Assembly: GCA_025449115.1 (NCBI GenBank)
Contig: JAHLKC010000042.1
Coordinates: 186,001 to 250,000, forward strand
Length of the DNA stretch: 64,000 nucleotides
Source of the DNA: Chytridium lagenaria
Lineage: Eukaryota > Chytridiomycota > Chytridiomycetes > Chytridiales > Chytridiaceae
Direction: 5' to 3'
The position numbers and the translations under genes were made by a program. Below, piece after piece: positions 14,155 through 25,956 of this stretch (the first letter of the stretch is position 1; each line of letters starts with the position of its first letter). The notes below the pieces were generated by a model, which was given only the letters and a program-made list of their open reading frames with translations, did no database searches and had not been told where the DNA came from.

Positions 14155-14707
14155 TGTGATATTTCCGTCACTGTTTTGTAATCTTGTTTAGCTTCTATGT
14201 TGGAAAAAAAAAAGTCGTTTGCTTTTTTGTTTTTGTTTTTTTTTTTGTATTCTTTTTTCCCTCGTTGTTGATACGAGTAAAAGGCCTTCCTTATTCCACT
14301 CACAAAGATGCCTCAAATCCATAACCTTCACAACCGCCTCTTTTTTCTTTTTGCACATTCCGAATACCTCTTCCCAAACACCTTATTTCGGTGCTCAAGT
14401 TTCATCTTTTTGTTTCCGTCCATATTTCCTCCGCGTGTTTTTTGACAAAGAATTTCAAAAGCCCTAAATAGTTCATGTTGCCCCAACCCTCCACCTTTCC
14501 ATCGCATCCACAAAACTCTCTATGAAAAAAAGAAGGATAATAAACCGTGTAAAAAATAAAGCAGAGGGTTCAACGGGAACTGCGCGAAGAGTACGCTTTG
14601 TTCGGATTGCTTTTTTGCTGAATTTTTCTGTTCTGGACAATTTGCTTTTTGCTGTTCCCCCTCTTTTTTTTTTCTCATCAGAACTTTTCAGTCAATTTCC
14701 TATAACC

Positions 14708-15803
14708 ATGACCGTCGAGAACGCCGTTGAGCCCACTGTCGAGAAGGTAATAAAAAAATAATGATCAGGAATGCGGGTTTCGGGGTTATGTTGTTAAGCA
14801 GGATGAAGGATTTTAGGAGCAAATCTGGGTCGACGGTGATGTTTGGGGACTTACGGTTGTTGTTATCATGGAGTGATCTTGGGAAGGAAGTGGATATCAG
14901 CCATGCCGATACCGCGCTTATTCACAGGATTCTTGATCATGTTATGTTAGATGCTTTGGAACGGATGGAATTTGTGTTTTGAGTGCTGCATGGCGATGAT
15001 CATTCGAAAATGAGCAATGTGGCGGAGATGCAGAGTTCCTAGTTTTGACACTACCCAAAAAAGTGCATCGTCCATTAACCTTTTTTTCCCCCATAAAACC
15101 CAGCTCCCCGCTGGTGAGGAGGCCGAAGAGCCTGAGGCTTCCCCCGAAGTTCACTTTGAGCCCATTGTGAAGCTTGAGCAGCTCGACGAGGTCAAGACTT
15201 TTGAGGAGGACGAAGATGTTTTGTTCAAGATGTAAGTGCCGTCAGTGTTTTTTCCTCGCTTCTTTATGCTGATCATATTATGGGGATAGCCGCGCCAAAC
15301 TTTTCCGTTTCGACAAGCCCACCAACGAGTGGAAGGAACGTGGAACTGGAGACATCAAGCTTCTTCAACACAAGACCACCAAAAAGTGCCGTGTTCTCAT
15401 GAGGAGGGACAAGACCCACAAGATCTGCGCTAACCACTACAGTAAGCTCTCCTGTCCCGCCGCAGTTTCTTCTAACCCCTCCGTTTTTTTCTTTGTTGCG
15501 CAGTCACCCAAGACATTAACCTCCAACCCAACATTGGTTCTGACCGTTCCTGGGTGTGGACCGTCGGTGCCGACTTTGCTGAGGGAGAGTCTCGCGCTGA
15601 ACTCCTCGCTGTTCGTTTTGCCAACTCTGAGAGTAAGTCCGCTTTCTTTGTTACATTATTAACGTGTCTTTGTAGACGCCGAATTGTTCAAGAAGGAGCT
15701 TATTGCCGCCCAAAAACTCAACAAGGAGATTGAGGACAAGGAGGGCACCAGCTCAGGCGAGAAGAAGGAGAGCGAGGAGGAGGAAGAGGAGGAGGATCTT
15801 TAA
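14708..15803 (+). CDS. RANBP1: Ran-binding protein 1 (RanBP1/Yrb1)
   Basis: Cytoplasmic co-activator of RanGAP that strips Ran-GTP from export complexes. Five exons: 14708-14746, 15104-15231, 15290-15441, 15504-15632 and 15676-15803. All junctions are GT-AG and in frame. The Ran-binding domain runs from [20 protein letters not shown] through [55 protein letters not shown] and [16 protein letters not shown] to [10 protein letters not shown]. The WKERGTG and RSWVW motifs are diagnostic. The tail is Lys/Glu-rich and ends in a poly-Glu stretch with EEDL, normal for the family. The first intron is long (about 357 nt). No frame break was found, so this is one of the cleanest models in the window. 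Confidence 0.96.
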
Positions 15804-17522
15804 ATATCCCATCCTGTTCCTCACGTCTGTTTATTGGGCATTTTATTATGATGAAAAAAGAATCTCCTTCCCCTCGATCCCCCCTCAACCCTTCCCTTTT
15901 TACTCCCATCCCCTCCTCCCCTCTTAAAACACTCAAATGTTTCCACTTTTTTCTTTCTTTTTCCTTTGTGGCTGTCATGCTGGGGCCAAGCGACGCGTTG
16001 TCATCTTTGCGGTGCGCTGTATTTTATCACTCGGTTATTTTTATCACTACAATACTCTTTCACTCATTCCCTTACACATGTAACCCCTTTCCTCATCCCC
16101 CTATTTACCCCCACCCGTTACCTCAATAATCAACTGGATTTTTTCCCCCATATAATACGTGTTTGGTTATGTTGCGTTTACATTATGATTTTAGGAGGTG
16201 GAGAACGTGCTTGTTTTGTGTTATGACGATGGCGCAGGATTTATCGAGCTGACAAAAAAGTACAAATGCACATTGTACATATTTCCTGACGCGCTGTACA
16301 CATACGTTCGACCATGCCCCCGGCTTGGTCTCAGACACCAAACATATACTGAAGGAAAATATTCGCGTCGACCGTACCTAGCCTCATACGTGTAGGTGTA
16401 TTGGCTTCCATCAGTGTGGAAAAAATTGTATCATGGATATCATGATGGAATTTACACGGAACTTGGTTATAGGTTCCTGCTTTCTTCTTCTGATTTTGTA
16501 TATTGTAATTGTGAAGGATAACACGCGCCAAATCGTATGTTATAAAATCTATGCAAAAACATAGGCGGGCCACCCACTTCTTCAAAGAAAACATCACCTT
16601 ATTATCATGTCATTATACAACAGGTGATGTTCGTAGGATGAAAATCAAGTAGATATAAATGAAAGCGAAGCAAATGATTCTATACCACTAACAAAAAAAA
16701 AGTAAGTAGATAAAAGGCCTTGCATCTTGAGGGGGGAGGGAGAAGAGTATGTGATTACAGGGAGGGGAAATTATCTGGGGGCTGCTGCAACACGCGGTAT
16801 CCTCACGTTGCTAAATCCCGACCATTTATAGCGGGGAGGAAGAGCGGCGCTGATCTGAAGACGGGGAAGTCTCTTCCATATTTTAATCACTGTTGGAGCA
16901 AAAGTGATGCGGGAAGCGCTGTTGCGTCAACAGAAACACGTTGGACAGACGTTCACAACTTTGTTCTATACCAAAACAATAAGGTATATCTTAAACTTAA
17001 GTCGTAAAAGCCCAAAAATAACAAGAAAAGGGACGGGGGCATGATAAAGTCAAAATGTGGTCGTATATTTTAATACCAAAAAAAGAGATATGATATCAAT
17101 AGAATGCGCGGTAGAAACATTAATCTTTCACAGCTATCTCTTGTCATTTCGCATTTAACCTTAATTTCACTTGCTAGTTATATAGACAAATTACGTGTCA
17201 GCTTTTGATGTGCGCGTGCACAAGAGGTTGTGTCGGTATTCTACTGAACTAATTCATTACTCGATGGCTCAGACAAAAACAATGTAGATAGATAGATACG
17301 TGTCATACGTTATTGCTTTGAGCTTGAATGATATCGATTGAAAGTCAGTGATATCGCCAGGTCTCTAACTCTAGATGATATTTACTACAGCGCACTTTAA
17401 ACAGCATCATCCTTCATAGTTCAAGTCACATTTTTATGTCGGTAAAAATGACAATTTCATTGTGATATAGCATTGCAACAAACCTGTGTGTCCCACCTTT
17501 ACATTTTCACTAATCGACTGAA
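15804..17522. other. Intergenic region between RanBP1 and eL43
   Basis: 1.7 kb of AT-rich sequence with the RanBP1 3' region and the eL43 promoter. Only short open frames are present and none resembles a known family. Short GATA repeats (AGATAGATAGATA) occur near 17287. No RNA gene was recognised. Confidence 0.4.
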
Positions 17523-18393
17523 ATGGTAAGGGTGGTCATCGTCGTGGTGGAGGACGGGGTTGTTCAAGGGCATCAGTCGCATCGCATCAAATCATCTATC
17601 ATCAAACATGAACACGGGATGACGGCGAAGGGAGTGCTCGATGCAGTGAGGATACGGGGGTGGATGGAGATGGGATGGGATGGATGGGATTGAGGGAGGG
17701 GAGGTGTTGGACATGCATGTTGAGAGAGGCATATTTTTTTGGAGATGGTGAACTCCAGTTGAGGTCGGCGAACCCAGCAGACTAAGGACTAGGGAGCGCA
17801 TGATGGTGGACGTCGGCCTTTGCAGTCGAGAAGGCTGTAGGAGGACTTTGACTTATTTGCCGTCATGGTGGGAATGCGGTGTGTAAAGCACAAGATTTGA
17901 GGCTACGATGATACGATGTGATGCTGACCGTGGACGCCCAAATGAAACTCCTTGAAGCACACCTCAGACGATATTCTAACATTCCCCGTCATGACAGGCC
18001 AAGCGTACTAAGAAGGTCGGAGTCGTCGGAAAGTACGGTACCCGTTACGGTGCCTCCCTCCGTAAGCAGGTGAAGAAGATGGAAATCACCCAGCACGCCA
18101 AGTACACTTGCACTTTCTGCGGAAAGGTTCGTTGTTCATTTTTCTAAGCGATGGGGGATGTTTACCATTTTTCTCTTTCAGGACTCCGTCAGGAGGACCG
18201 CTGTCGGTATCTGGAACTGCCGCTCCTGCAAGAAGGTGATGGCTGGTGGAGCCTGGACCGTTGGCACCACTGCCGCTGCCACCGTCCGTGGTACCGTCCG
18301 TCGTCGTGAGTATTTGATCTCGGAATTGTTTAATAATATGAACCATTCTAACTCTTTATCCTCTGTGTAGTTCGTGAGCTCACCGAGGCGTAA
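17523..18393 (+). CDS. RPL43: 60S ribosomal protein eL43 (RPL37A/RPL43)
   Basis: Zinc-ribbon protein of the large cytosolic ribosomal subunit. Four exons: 17523-17525 (the ATG alone), 17998-18126, 18182-18305 and 18371-18393. The protein is 92 residues, the usual size. It begins [19 protein letters not shown]. The zinc ribbon is CTFCGK...WNCRSCKK, followed by [18 protein letters not shown] and the end VRRLRELTEA. All joins are in frame and no break was found. The start is supported because the eL43 family begins MA(K/R)RTKKVG and the ATG sits directly before GTAAGG. Intron 1 is 472 nt, far longer than the others in the window, a common arrangement in ribosomal protein genes. Confidence 0.96.
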
Positions 18394-19561
18394 GCGATCC
18401 CCTATTCTTACGTCTCCTTGGTTTTGTTGTTCAACTACCACACACCTTCCCTACTCTTGAGGTCTGCTAGCCAGGATTTTAGCGAGCGATCGTCCTTTGT
18501 CTTGCTGTTTTGTGGGCCTTGATGTCAATAATAAATTTGGCTCTTCTTCACGACCAGCTTATAGATTGTTTGAGTGGGAATTTGGATGTTGTCGATTCTT
18601 TTGGCTTTTGTTTAAGATACTCGCTTATGCATCCATTTTTTGGTCACTGGAATCAATGCAACTTCGCTCTCACTTTGACGAACATTTCATGCACCGGCAC
18701 CAAAACGTTGTCGTCGTGACATAAGCATTACTGCACCACAACAACGATGACTCTTTTCATCGACGAAAGTTGCAGTCTACTAAACACTAGGGGCCACGCT
18801 TTCTCATACATTTACAAACATTTCTCTTTCCTATTCTTCCGGCAATCAGTTACGCGTTCTCAACTGTTGAAATCGCGAACGACGGCCCGCCGCAGTACCC
18901 ATAAAGCTTCATCGCTTCTTTCATTCTGACGGTCTTTTTGTTGGTCTTTTGTACCTATCCACCTTCATTGTTTCGTCTAGTTTTAATATACTTTATACAA
19001 AGTCAAGGCTTCGTCATGCCTTTGCTCTTTCTTTCGTACCTCTTGGTTTTCTAATGTTATGCATCCAATTATTTCTTCTCCTAGTTTTTTTCTTCTTTTA
19101 GTTAATCTTTTTTGTGGATTTGCTGACCTTTTATTCGCTCTTTGAAATGACGCCTCGCTCCTTCATTCACGTTTCTTGCTAGATGCCGAATTATTGATTG
19201 TTTACCAAAACATGTCTTTTAGTTTAAAAACTGTTTAAACCAATCAAGGAGAAATATCCAGCTTTGATAATAATAATGTCATTACTAAAGCCAACTGTAA
19301 GAACTCTTAGTTTCGCCTTGTTCTGAATTTTCTTTATCTTTATTATGGAGTTTCAGGAAAGAAGTTGACAACGATGGTAAATAATGAGTAAGGAAATATT
19401 TTGACGGATATCGTGTTGCCCATCATAACCATTGCACAAAAGGCTCACATAAATGGATTGTATAAACTTTACAACAAAAATACAAAATATGACTTCTAAC
19501 AACGGAGAAAAAAAAACTAAAATCTATCATCACCTTTCCACGCCTCAATAAAACAAACTCC
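18394..19561. other. Intergenic region between eL43 and the MFS gene
   Basis: Convergent 3' flanks of eL43 (+) and the MFS transporter (-). The sequence is T-rich with no convincing gene. Short open frames near 18500-18930 have no recognisable content. Confidence 0.4.
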
Positions 19562-21646
19562 TCAACTCCTCAACGCATGTCTACCCAAAATAAGCGACGC
19601 CCCCACCGCCAACCCCGCACAAACAACACACACAACAAAACCCGCCTGAATCGCCTCCACATAAGCCTCAACCACAATCGCAACAACATCAGGACTCAAC
19701 CTCGCCCTCAATTCTGCCGCGCTCTTTCTCGCAATCTCAATAATGCGCTCTGCATCAGGACCCGTAAATCTTTTGTGCAGTGCAGTGTTCAGGACGGCTT
19801 GAAGGGCCGCTTGGGAGCTGGCGACGCCGAGGACACTGCCGGTTGAGCGGAAGAGGTAGGTCATGGCGGAACTGACGGCCATGTCTGAAAGGGGTTAGAT
19901 GAAGACGGATGGTGTATTTACCTTGCGGGGGGATCGCGGCGAGCATTGCGACGAGGGTGGTAGTGAGAACCGAGCCGAAGCCGAAGCCGTCGATGATGAG
20001 ATAAGGGAGGTACTATAAAAAACATATTCGAATGGTTCGGATAGTTTAGCATGGTTACAATAAGGATTCACATAACAGAGACATAAGTAAAATAAATAAA
20101 TCACAAACCTCTTCTTCACCGGTATGTATATTCCATCGATACAAAATAAGTGTTTCAGCCACAACCATAGCTCCAAGTGCAAGCCATGTAAACTTTCTGT
20201 ACTCTCCGGTACGTGACATATAAATTCCCGCTGAAATCGACCCAAAAGAGCTTCCAACAATTTTAGGGATCAGATGCAAACCACCTGTTGAGGTTAGAAG
20301 GCACAAAGACGCCGGGGGGGCTTACTTTGACTTGTTGATTGACCTAACACTACTTGAAACCAGACAGGGATCAGGAAGACGGAGGAAAGAGAGGACATAG
20401 AGGAAAAGAAACAGATCAGGAAGGAGGAGAGGGGCGTACGTTCCTAACAGTGTGTGAGCATAAAAAAGGTTGAAAACATGGGTACCTTTAATAAGTGAAG
20501 AGGCATGATGGGGTGTGACGCCACGTAGCCTTCAACGTAGATAAAGAAACCGAGCAGTAAAAGACCGGAAACAATGTAGAGTATAACGTAGAAGTTGTCC
20601 CAAGGCAGTTCATTCCCACCGAGTGAAAGCGCGAGAACAAGTAATACCATAGAGCCAGAGAGAGAAAAAATTCTGAAAGAAATCATAGTTAAAAACCAGA
20701 CCAGATAAACAAAACACTATAACATCAAAAGAGCCTGCGTAAAGAAAATAATTACCCCAAGAAGTCAATCTGCTTCACCTTTTCCCAAACCCGACCCCCT
20801 TAATCACATTATAATCTGGTACAAAACACATGATCATAATCACTGGCACAATGCCCAATGGCAAGTTCATCCAAAACGAGAATCTCCATCCCAGAGTATC
20901 TGCGATAAGGCCTTTCGAATTATCAACATCAGTGTTATATAAAGTAGATCGATAAAAGTAGGAAAAGGAGTCTTGGCAGTGAATCATACCTCCAAGCGGT
21001 GCCCCAACAAGACTCGCACTCCCAAACACCGCATTTCCAAACCCTTGAAGTCGTCCACGTTCTCGTAAAGACACCAGATCACTCATAATAATACTTGACG
21101 CTGTCAACGTTCCGCCGCCCCCGATTCCAGCGATCGCTCGGGCTAATACTAGCGTGTTAAGGTCATATGCCATGGCGCAAAGAGTGGAACCGGCGAGGAA
21201 GATGAGGAGGCCGACAAGAAGGGCTGTGCGACGGCCAAAAATATCGCTGAGACGGCCGTACATGGGTTGGAAGGCCGTGCTGGAGAGCATGTAGGATGTG
21301 GCGACCCATGAAACCTCTACCCCCAATAAAACCGTATCAGCTTCTTTCTACATACTCACAGCACTCACCGTTGGATTTGTTGAATTCACTCCCAATCTTT
21401 GCGTAGATGGTGGCGACGATGGTAGCGTCGAGAGCCGAAAGGAAGATTACCATGAACAAGCTAAACTGTGTTTAGTTTACGCTTATCTCCTTAAGTAAAA
21501 CCTTGCTAAAATGAGATTGAGAACCGTCCCCGTTGGTTTGAAGTCAGATGCGACAGTGGGAGCAGCTGCAGCCGCGCTAGGTTGAGCAACATTCCCTCCT
21601 TCTTGCGCATCGGCGATTAATGGGGGGTCTCATCTGGGACTGCCAT
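19562..21646 (-). CDS. MFS drug/amino-acid transporter, DHA2 (14-TM) type
   Basis: Proton-coupled major facilitator membrane transporter, of the fungal Azr1/Vba-like drug or basic amino acid group; the substrate cannot be told from sequence. The start at 21646 gives MAVPDETP, then a hydrophilic Ala-rich N-terminus. TM1 carries LFMVIFLSALDATIVATIY. Next is EVSWVATSYMLSSTAFQP with motif A GRLSDIFGRR, then GGGGTLTASSIIMSDLV, the antiporter motif C region (SASLVGAPLGGMI) and GWRFSFWMNLPLGIV, all typical of DHA2. Exons follow at 20444-20686 (LSLGGNELPWDNFYVIL), near 20130-20300 and 19562-19880 (SSAMTYLFRSTGSVLGVA), ending LILGRHALRS. A lost C in the six-C run near 21623 breaks the frame after the start codon. 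Several introns of about 50-90 nt interrupt the gene. Confidence 0.88.
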
Positions 21647-22065
21647 CGTTGCGCAATCCGTTGCGTCGTGTAAAGCTGATTTTTGCGATTACGAAATTTG
21701 CTTCCGTTTCCGGACACGGCTTTATTTGTGAAAAAATAAGGGCATTCAATGGCGGCACAGCTCGAGCATAGAATCAACCCAAGACGGTTGAAACGGCATT
21801 CATGCGCAGATATATTATGTCCTACAAAACCCTTTACAATTTATGATGTTTCGTCTTTTCGTGCTGAAATTGGTAATAGGGGACAGACTTTAATCCGAAG
21901 GCTGTGGTATAAAGCAAACTTAAAACATGAGCTAATTTTTTGCAGTAGTTTTACCATCTTTGTAGGTTATGCAGTTGCATAGTTTGGGCTTTCCGCGTAT
22001 GATAACAATCCTTTCTCAAGCATAACAAAAACTGCTGATATGATCAACAACATTAAGTTACTTTA
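21647..22065. other. Gap between the MFS gene and the Zn2Cys6 regulator
   Basis: About 420 nt holding the MFS promoter and the regulator's 3' end, both minus strand. No gene or clear regulatory motif was seen. Confidence 0.35.
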
Positions 22066-24856
22066 TTAAACATAGAGTTCCCATTTAATCGCTCCCCCAG
22101 CGGCCCCTCCAAGCTGCACAGGAACAATTCCTGTAATACCCGCAGCATCAATCAACCGATTCAACATCTCACTCATCACCTTCACTCTCGGTCTCCTCAC
22201 TGCAATATCCTGCAACACCCCCAACGCAACCGCAAGTCCCTCTCTGGCATCCTTCACCGCCCGTTTCCCTAGCACTTCCTCAACAAGGATACTAATCGGT
22301 CTCGGAACAGTCATCACAGGTGGGGCCGGTTTCAACGGTTCCGAGGTTGGGACTATTGGGGCGGATGCGGGAGCTGATGGTGCGGCAACACCGTAAAGGT
22401 CGTCAGGTGGAGGTCCTAGACCGTACAACCCGCTTAAAAGAACCACCATCACAAGATGATGTAACCCCGCCTCCAACACGGCTCTTGATTCATTGACGGC
22501 GCAAAACGCGCCAACTGGGGTGGGTTTGCTTGTCAACAGAAACGATGGTGGAACAATATGGATTGTTTTCAAGAGGATGCGGGTTATGGTGATGGCGGAA
22601 TGAAGACATCTGCTCAATGATTCTGCCCCACCTGAGGGTCCCCAGACTTGACGGAGAAACACCCAGTCTATACCACCTGCGTAGGCCGGATTGGTAAGAT
22701 GGCCTTGGGATTGGGGCGACAGCGGCTTTAGCCATGGCGATGGGATGGAAGCGGCGACTTGAGCGATAGCCTGGATCATACGTGGCCTGTGGAGGACGAT
22801 GACGGAAGCGTTGAACCAGAGATGAACGCGATACCTTGGTACAGGGGCGGACCTGTAGGTGCCCAGTCGTAGCGAGTTCGGGAAGACGGTGGAATTGTTG
22901 ATGGATTCGGAGCTAAGTTCTATCGGGAGGTCACGCAGGAAGGCGGTGAGATCGTTGTTAATTAAAGCAAAACGTTGGTCTAGGCCATGGTATCTTCAGT
23001 GGCGGGACTTGGGGTAATAGTGGAAGGGTTGGGCTCCGGGATTTTGGGGTTACTGGGAACAAGGGGGTTGGCGTTCGCGTGGGTTTGCGTGGGGTATAGA
23101 CGGTGGCGTTGTAGGTGATACCTCTTGCAAGGTTAAACTCGGTAACTCTGCAGCAGAGGTCGGCGATGCGAAGACACATGAGTCCGGCATCTGACGGTGG
23201 AAGGTTCCTTGGATCGACGGTGGGTTCTTCGGTATCTGGATTAACGGAGAGCCATACTGCATAAGTGGATGGTTGCTTGACGTTGGTTTTCCTTTTCCAA
23301 AGCCCAAAACTGACTTCTCGAAAAATGAGGTCGATTTGATCCACAGCTCGCCTAAAAAAAAAGATGGATAAGTATTTCGAAAGAAACTAAAAGTATCGGA
23401 ACGAGAGATATTACATTAGAGCGAAGAGGCGACGCCGCGTCTCCTTTTCAAGCCAAGTCCATTTTCGACCAGAAGGATCGTCTGCCTCCAAATCATCGGG
23501 GTCTATATCAAGTTTCAACAAAGACACCTAGGAACACGGTCACTACACATAAGCACAAATGGGGTAAAATTACCATTCTCAAAGCCATCCCAGCCAACAA
23601 CCACTCTTGACTTAACCTCAACGGTGCAACAATTGCACAATGCCACACCATAATCACAAGTGCCTGGCAAGAATCAATTGACGGCTTCTCTATATTCAGT
23701 GACGCCAACGCTGCCGCCAATATCTCATCCGATCGGGCCACCGCGTTCGAATCCACGAAGCTGTGATATGGCCATCTACTGCCGTCAGCGCTAGGACCTG
23801 ATGCAGCTGCTAACGAGCACATGGCGAGGACCAGAGACTGACCAGGTGGTTTGTCTGAAGCGAGTCTGCGCCAGAATTGACCCTCGTGGACGATGGGCAG
23901 AGGTGTGATGTAGATGCTGACGCGACGTGTGATATCAAAAAACACCTTCACATATATTCCAGTCAATCCAAAGAAAACAAATAAGGGTATGTGACTTACC
24001 TTGATCAATTCATCCCTCTCCTCATTCGAGATAAAGAAAATAGGTCCTTGATCTTGCGATATTTGTGGTACTGAAGGCCCTTCATTATCCCCAACGGTAT
24101 CCAGCGACATGGAAAACGCATCCTCCAGCTCATTTAAAAATCGTTCATTCAATTCCGGGTTTTCCTGACTCATTGCAAACCGAGACGTTGCAGGGAACGC
24201 AAAGTCAAGAAGAAGCTCCTCTGTCGAGAAGAACTTAGTGTTGGCGCCTTCTCTATGTGGCATGTGACCGTAAGGCTGTTGCGTCATGTCTGCGAACGGA
24301 GGAAGCGGAATGTGGAGTTGTGGAGGGCTTAGGGATTGAGTTGTGTCGGGGGTGACTGGGAGTGACAGATTTGAGCTGCATGCTCGTTCGAGGGGTCTTG
24401 GTGGGTGATCTGTGGACTGCACGGATTGTTCGTTGGCGAGACCTTTGAAAATGCCTTTCACACTAAAACAAACAACATGTTGGATCAGATGACTACCCAC
24501 TCTCCATCGTCATGAAGCTTACGTCTTTTCAACTTGGGAGAGCTTTCGCTCGAGTTGCTTTGCGAGTTTGGTGTTGATCTCCTCTTCATGCTCCTTTCTT
24601 GGACGGCGGATCAATGATGGAGAAACAAAACGTCGAACATATGTACATTCTGCCCGTGTTTTTTTGCAAACGCTACATCGTGGAATGCCACCATCGCATT
24701 TCCGCTTTGATGTGTAGCAGTTATCGCTATGGCCAGATGTTCATGAATCGTTAGAATTCAGTGGAACATGTCCATAATCAGGAACAAAGGAAACACGCAG
24801 GCTCACCATGCTGTTGCTTTCTGAACAGGAGGTTTCGAGCCACCAACTGGTAGCAT
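22066..24856 (-). CDS. Zn2Cys6 fungal transcription factor
   Basis: Nuclear regulator with an N-terminal binuclear zinc cluster and a fungal-specific transcription factor domain. Exon 1 (24807-24856) begins MLPVGGSKPPVQKATAC. Splicing a GTGAGC...CATAG intron completes the cluster as CDNCYTSKRKCDGGIPRCSV followed by C-KKTRAEC, with the six cysteines in the expected C-x2-C-x6-C pattern. Exon 2 (24523-24726) ends in a coiled linker (KLAKQLERKLSQVEKT). The middle homology region includes SLVLAMCSLAAASGP, IDSCQALVIMVWHCAI and WTWLEKETRRRLFALM, the conserved R-RRLF(W) helix. The gene ends at 22066. A frame break lies near 22980-22960. The nearest neighbour is the MFS transporter, in the same orientation, so regulation of it is possible but unproven. 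Confidence 0.88.
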
Positions 24857-25956
24857 CGTCTCCAGATGTGTTCAAACAACCTTTGAATAGCTGAGGAGAG
24901 ATTGAATCCGCGTTCAGCGCAGTCTCCGTGATGGTTGGAAGCACAGAAAGAATCTGGAGGACCTTTACTATTTGTACAACAATTTGCAAGAATCAACAGA
25001 AGAGGCATGATGAAAGAGCATCAGAATAAAATGATATAAATTGAAACATGAACAATCATCGTCGGTTACAATACACGAAGCCCCGCACATACATATGGTC
25101 GATCAGTCAGTCAGTCAGTCAGTCGGGCGAACGGAGTATCTAGTAAAGCCAATGAATAAAACAGATCAGACTATTCTCCATCCTCCCCTCTGCAGCATTG
25201 ATGATCTGACACTATACTGTACAGAAGTAATCTCTAGCAAACATTCTGATTCATGAGGCATTGCCTAGATCGTACTTGATCCTTTAAACTTGAATTTTCT
25301 TCTATAACGGTATCTAGAGCCATCGCAAAAACATGCATGCTGTTGCTCTGGCAACTCTTCTCTCTAGCTTACGCCCAACGTGGTGTCTCTCGAGTTGCTT
25401 GCTGGCCAATAGCTACATCTTTTCGTCATTCCCTTACTTCCTCAACCGCTTGATTGCCAGTGTGTTTCAGTAACTCCGTCTTTCGAAACAAAGGTTGGTA
25501 ATTCACACCCTTTTTTTTTTTTCAAGCAAAATAAGTGGGACATTGCCATCCCAGGAGATTGGACAAAATAAACGGACGGTTCATACACCATCACCACCGC
25601 CTCGACATCCGTCACCCAAATTGAGACCATACACCTCTCCATCGGTCATCCTCGATTTTACCCATATTTTGGTTTGCATGCATCCCCATCTAACCATGTC
25701 AAACAGATCCTGACCCATCAATTTACGCACCTATAGGAACAGCGGCAAAAGCATTCGCCATCATCTGTCCACGATTGCTATCACCGTCCATTCGTCCATT
25801 CGTCCATTCAAAGAAAAGTTGATACTTACATCTGTGCCAATACGACATCTTTGCAGCAAGCTTTCCATTCATCCATCACCTGTACTGAATAGCCTTACGA
25901 GATCTTCTTCGTGGCTTCATTCGATCATCCAGTGATCAGGCGTTCTCGTCACTGTC
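24857..25956. other. Divergent intergenic region, regulator / giant coiled-coil gene
   Basis: 1.1 kb upstream of both the Zn2Cys6 gene (minus) and the coiled-coil gene (plus). It contains a TCAG microsatellite (25103-25124), a T run (25508-25521) and three CGTCCATT copies (25785-25809). No gene was found. Confidence 0.4.
25103..25124. repeat. TCAG tetranucleotide microsatellite
   Basis: Five consecutive TCAG units in the intergenic region upstream of the coiled-coil gene. Confidence 0.9.

Noticed and set aside
16720..17007. Plus-strand ORF of 95 codons in the RanBP1-eL43 gap
   Set aside because: No family resemblance, no splice context and composition like the surrounding intergenic DNA.
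17526..17997. Possible snoRNA in eL43 intron 1 (TACGATGATACG, later GATGCTGACC)
   Set aside because: The C-box-like sequence does not fit RTGATGA, and no terminal stem or properly spaced D box could be found by eye.
23735..23760. tRNA B-box-like GTTCGAATCC
   Set aside because: Lies inside the coding sequence of the Zn2Cys6 regulator with no A box or acceptor stem around it.
25103..25124. CRISPR-like or phage attachment repeat
   Set aside because: A simple tetranucleotide microsatellite without spacers, and the window is eukaryotic.
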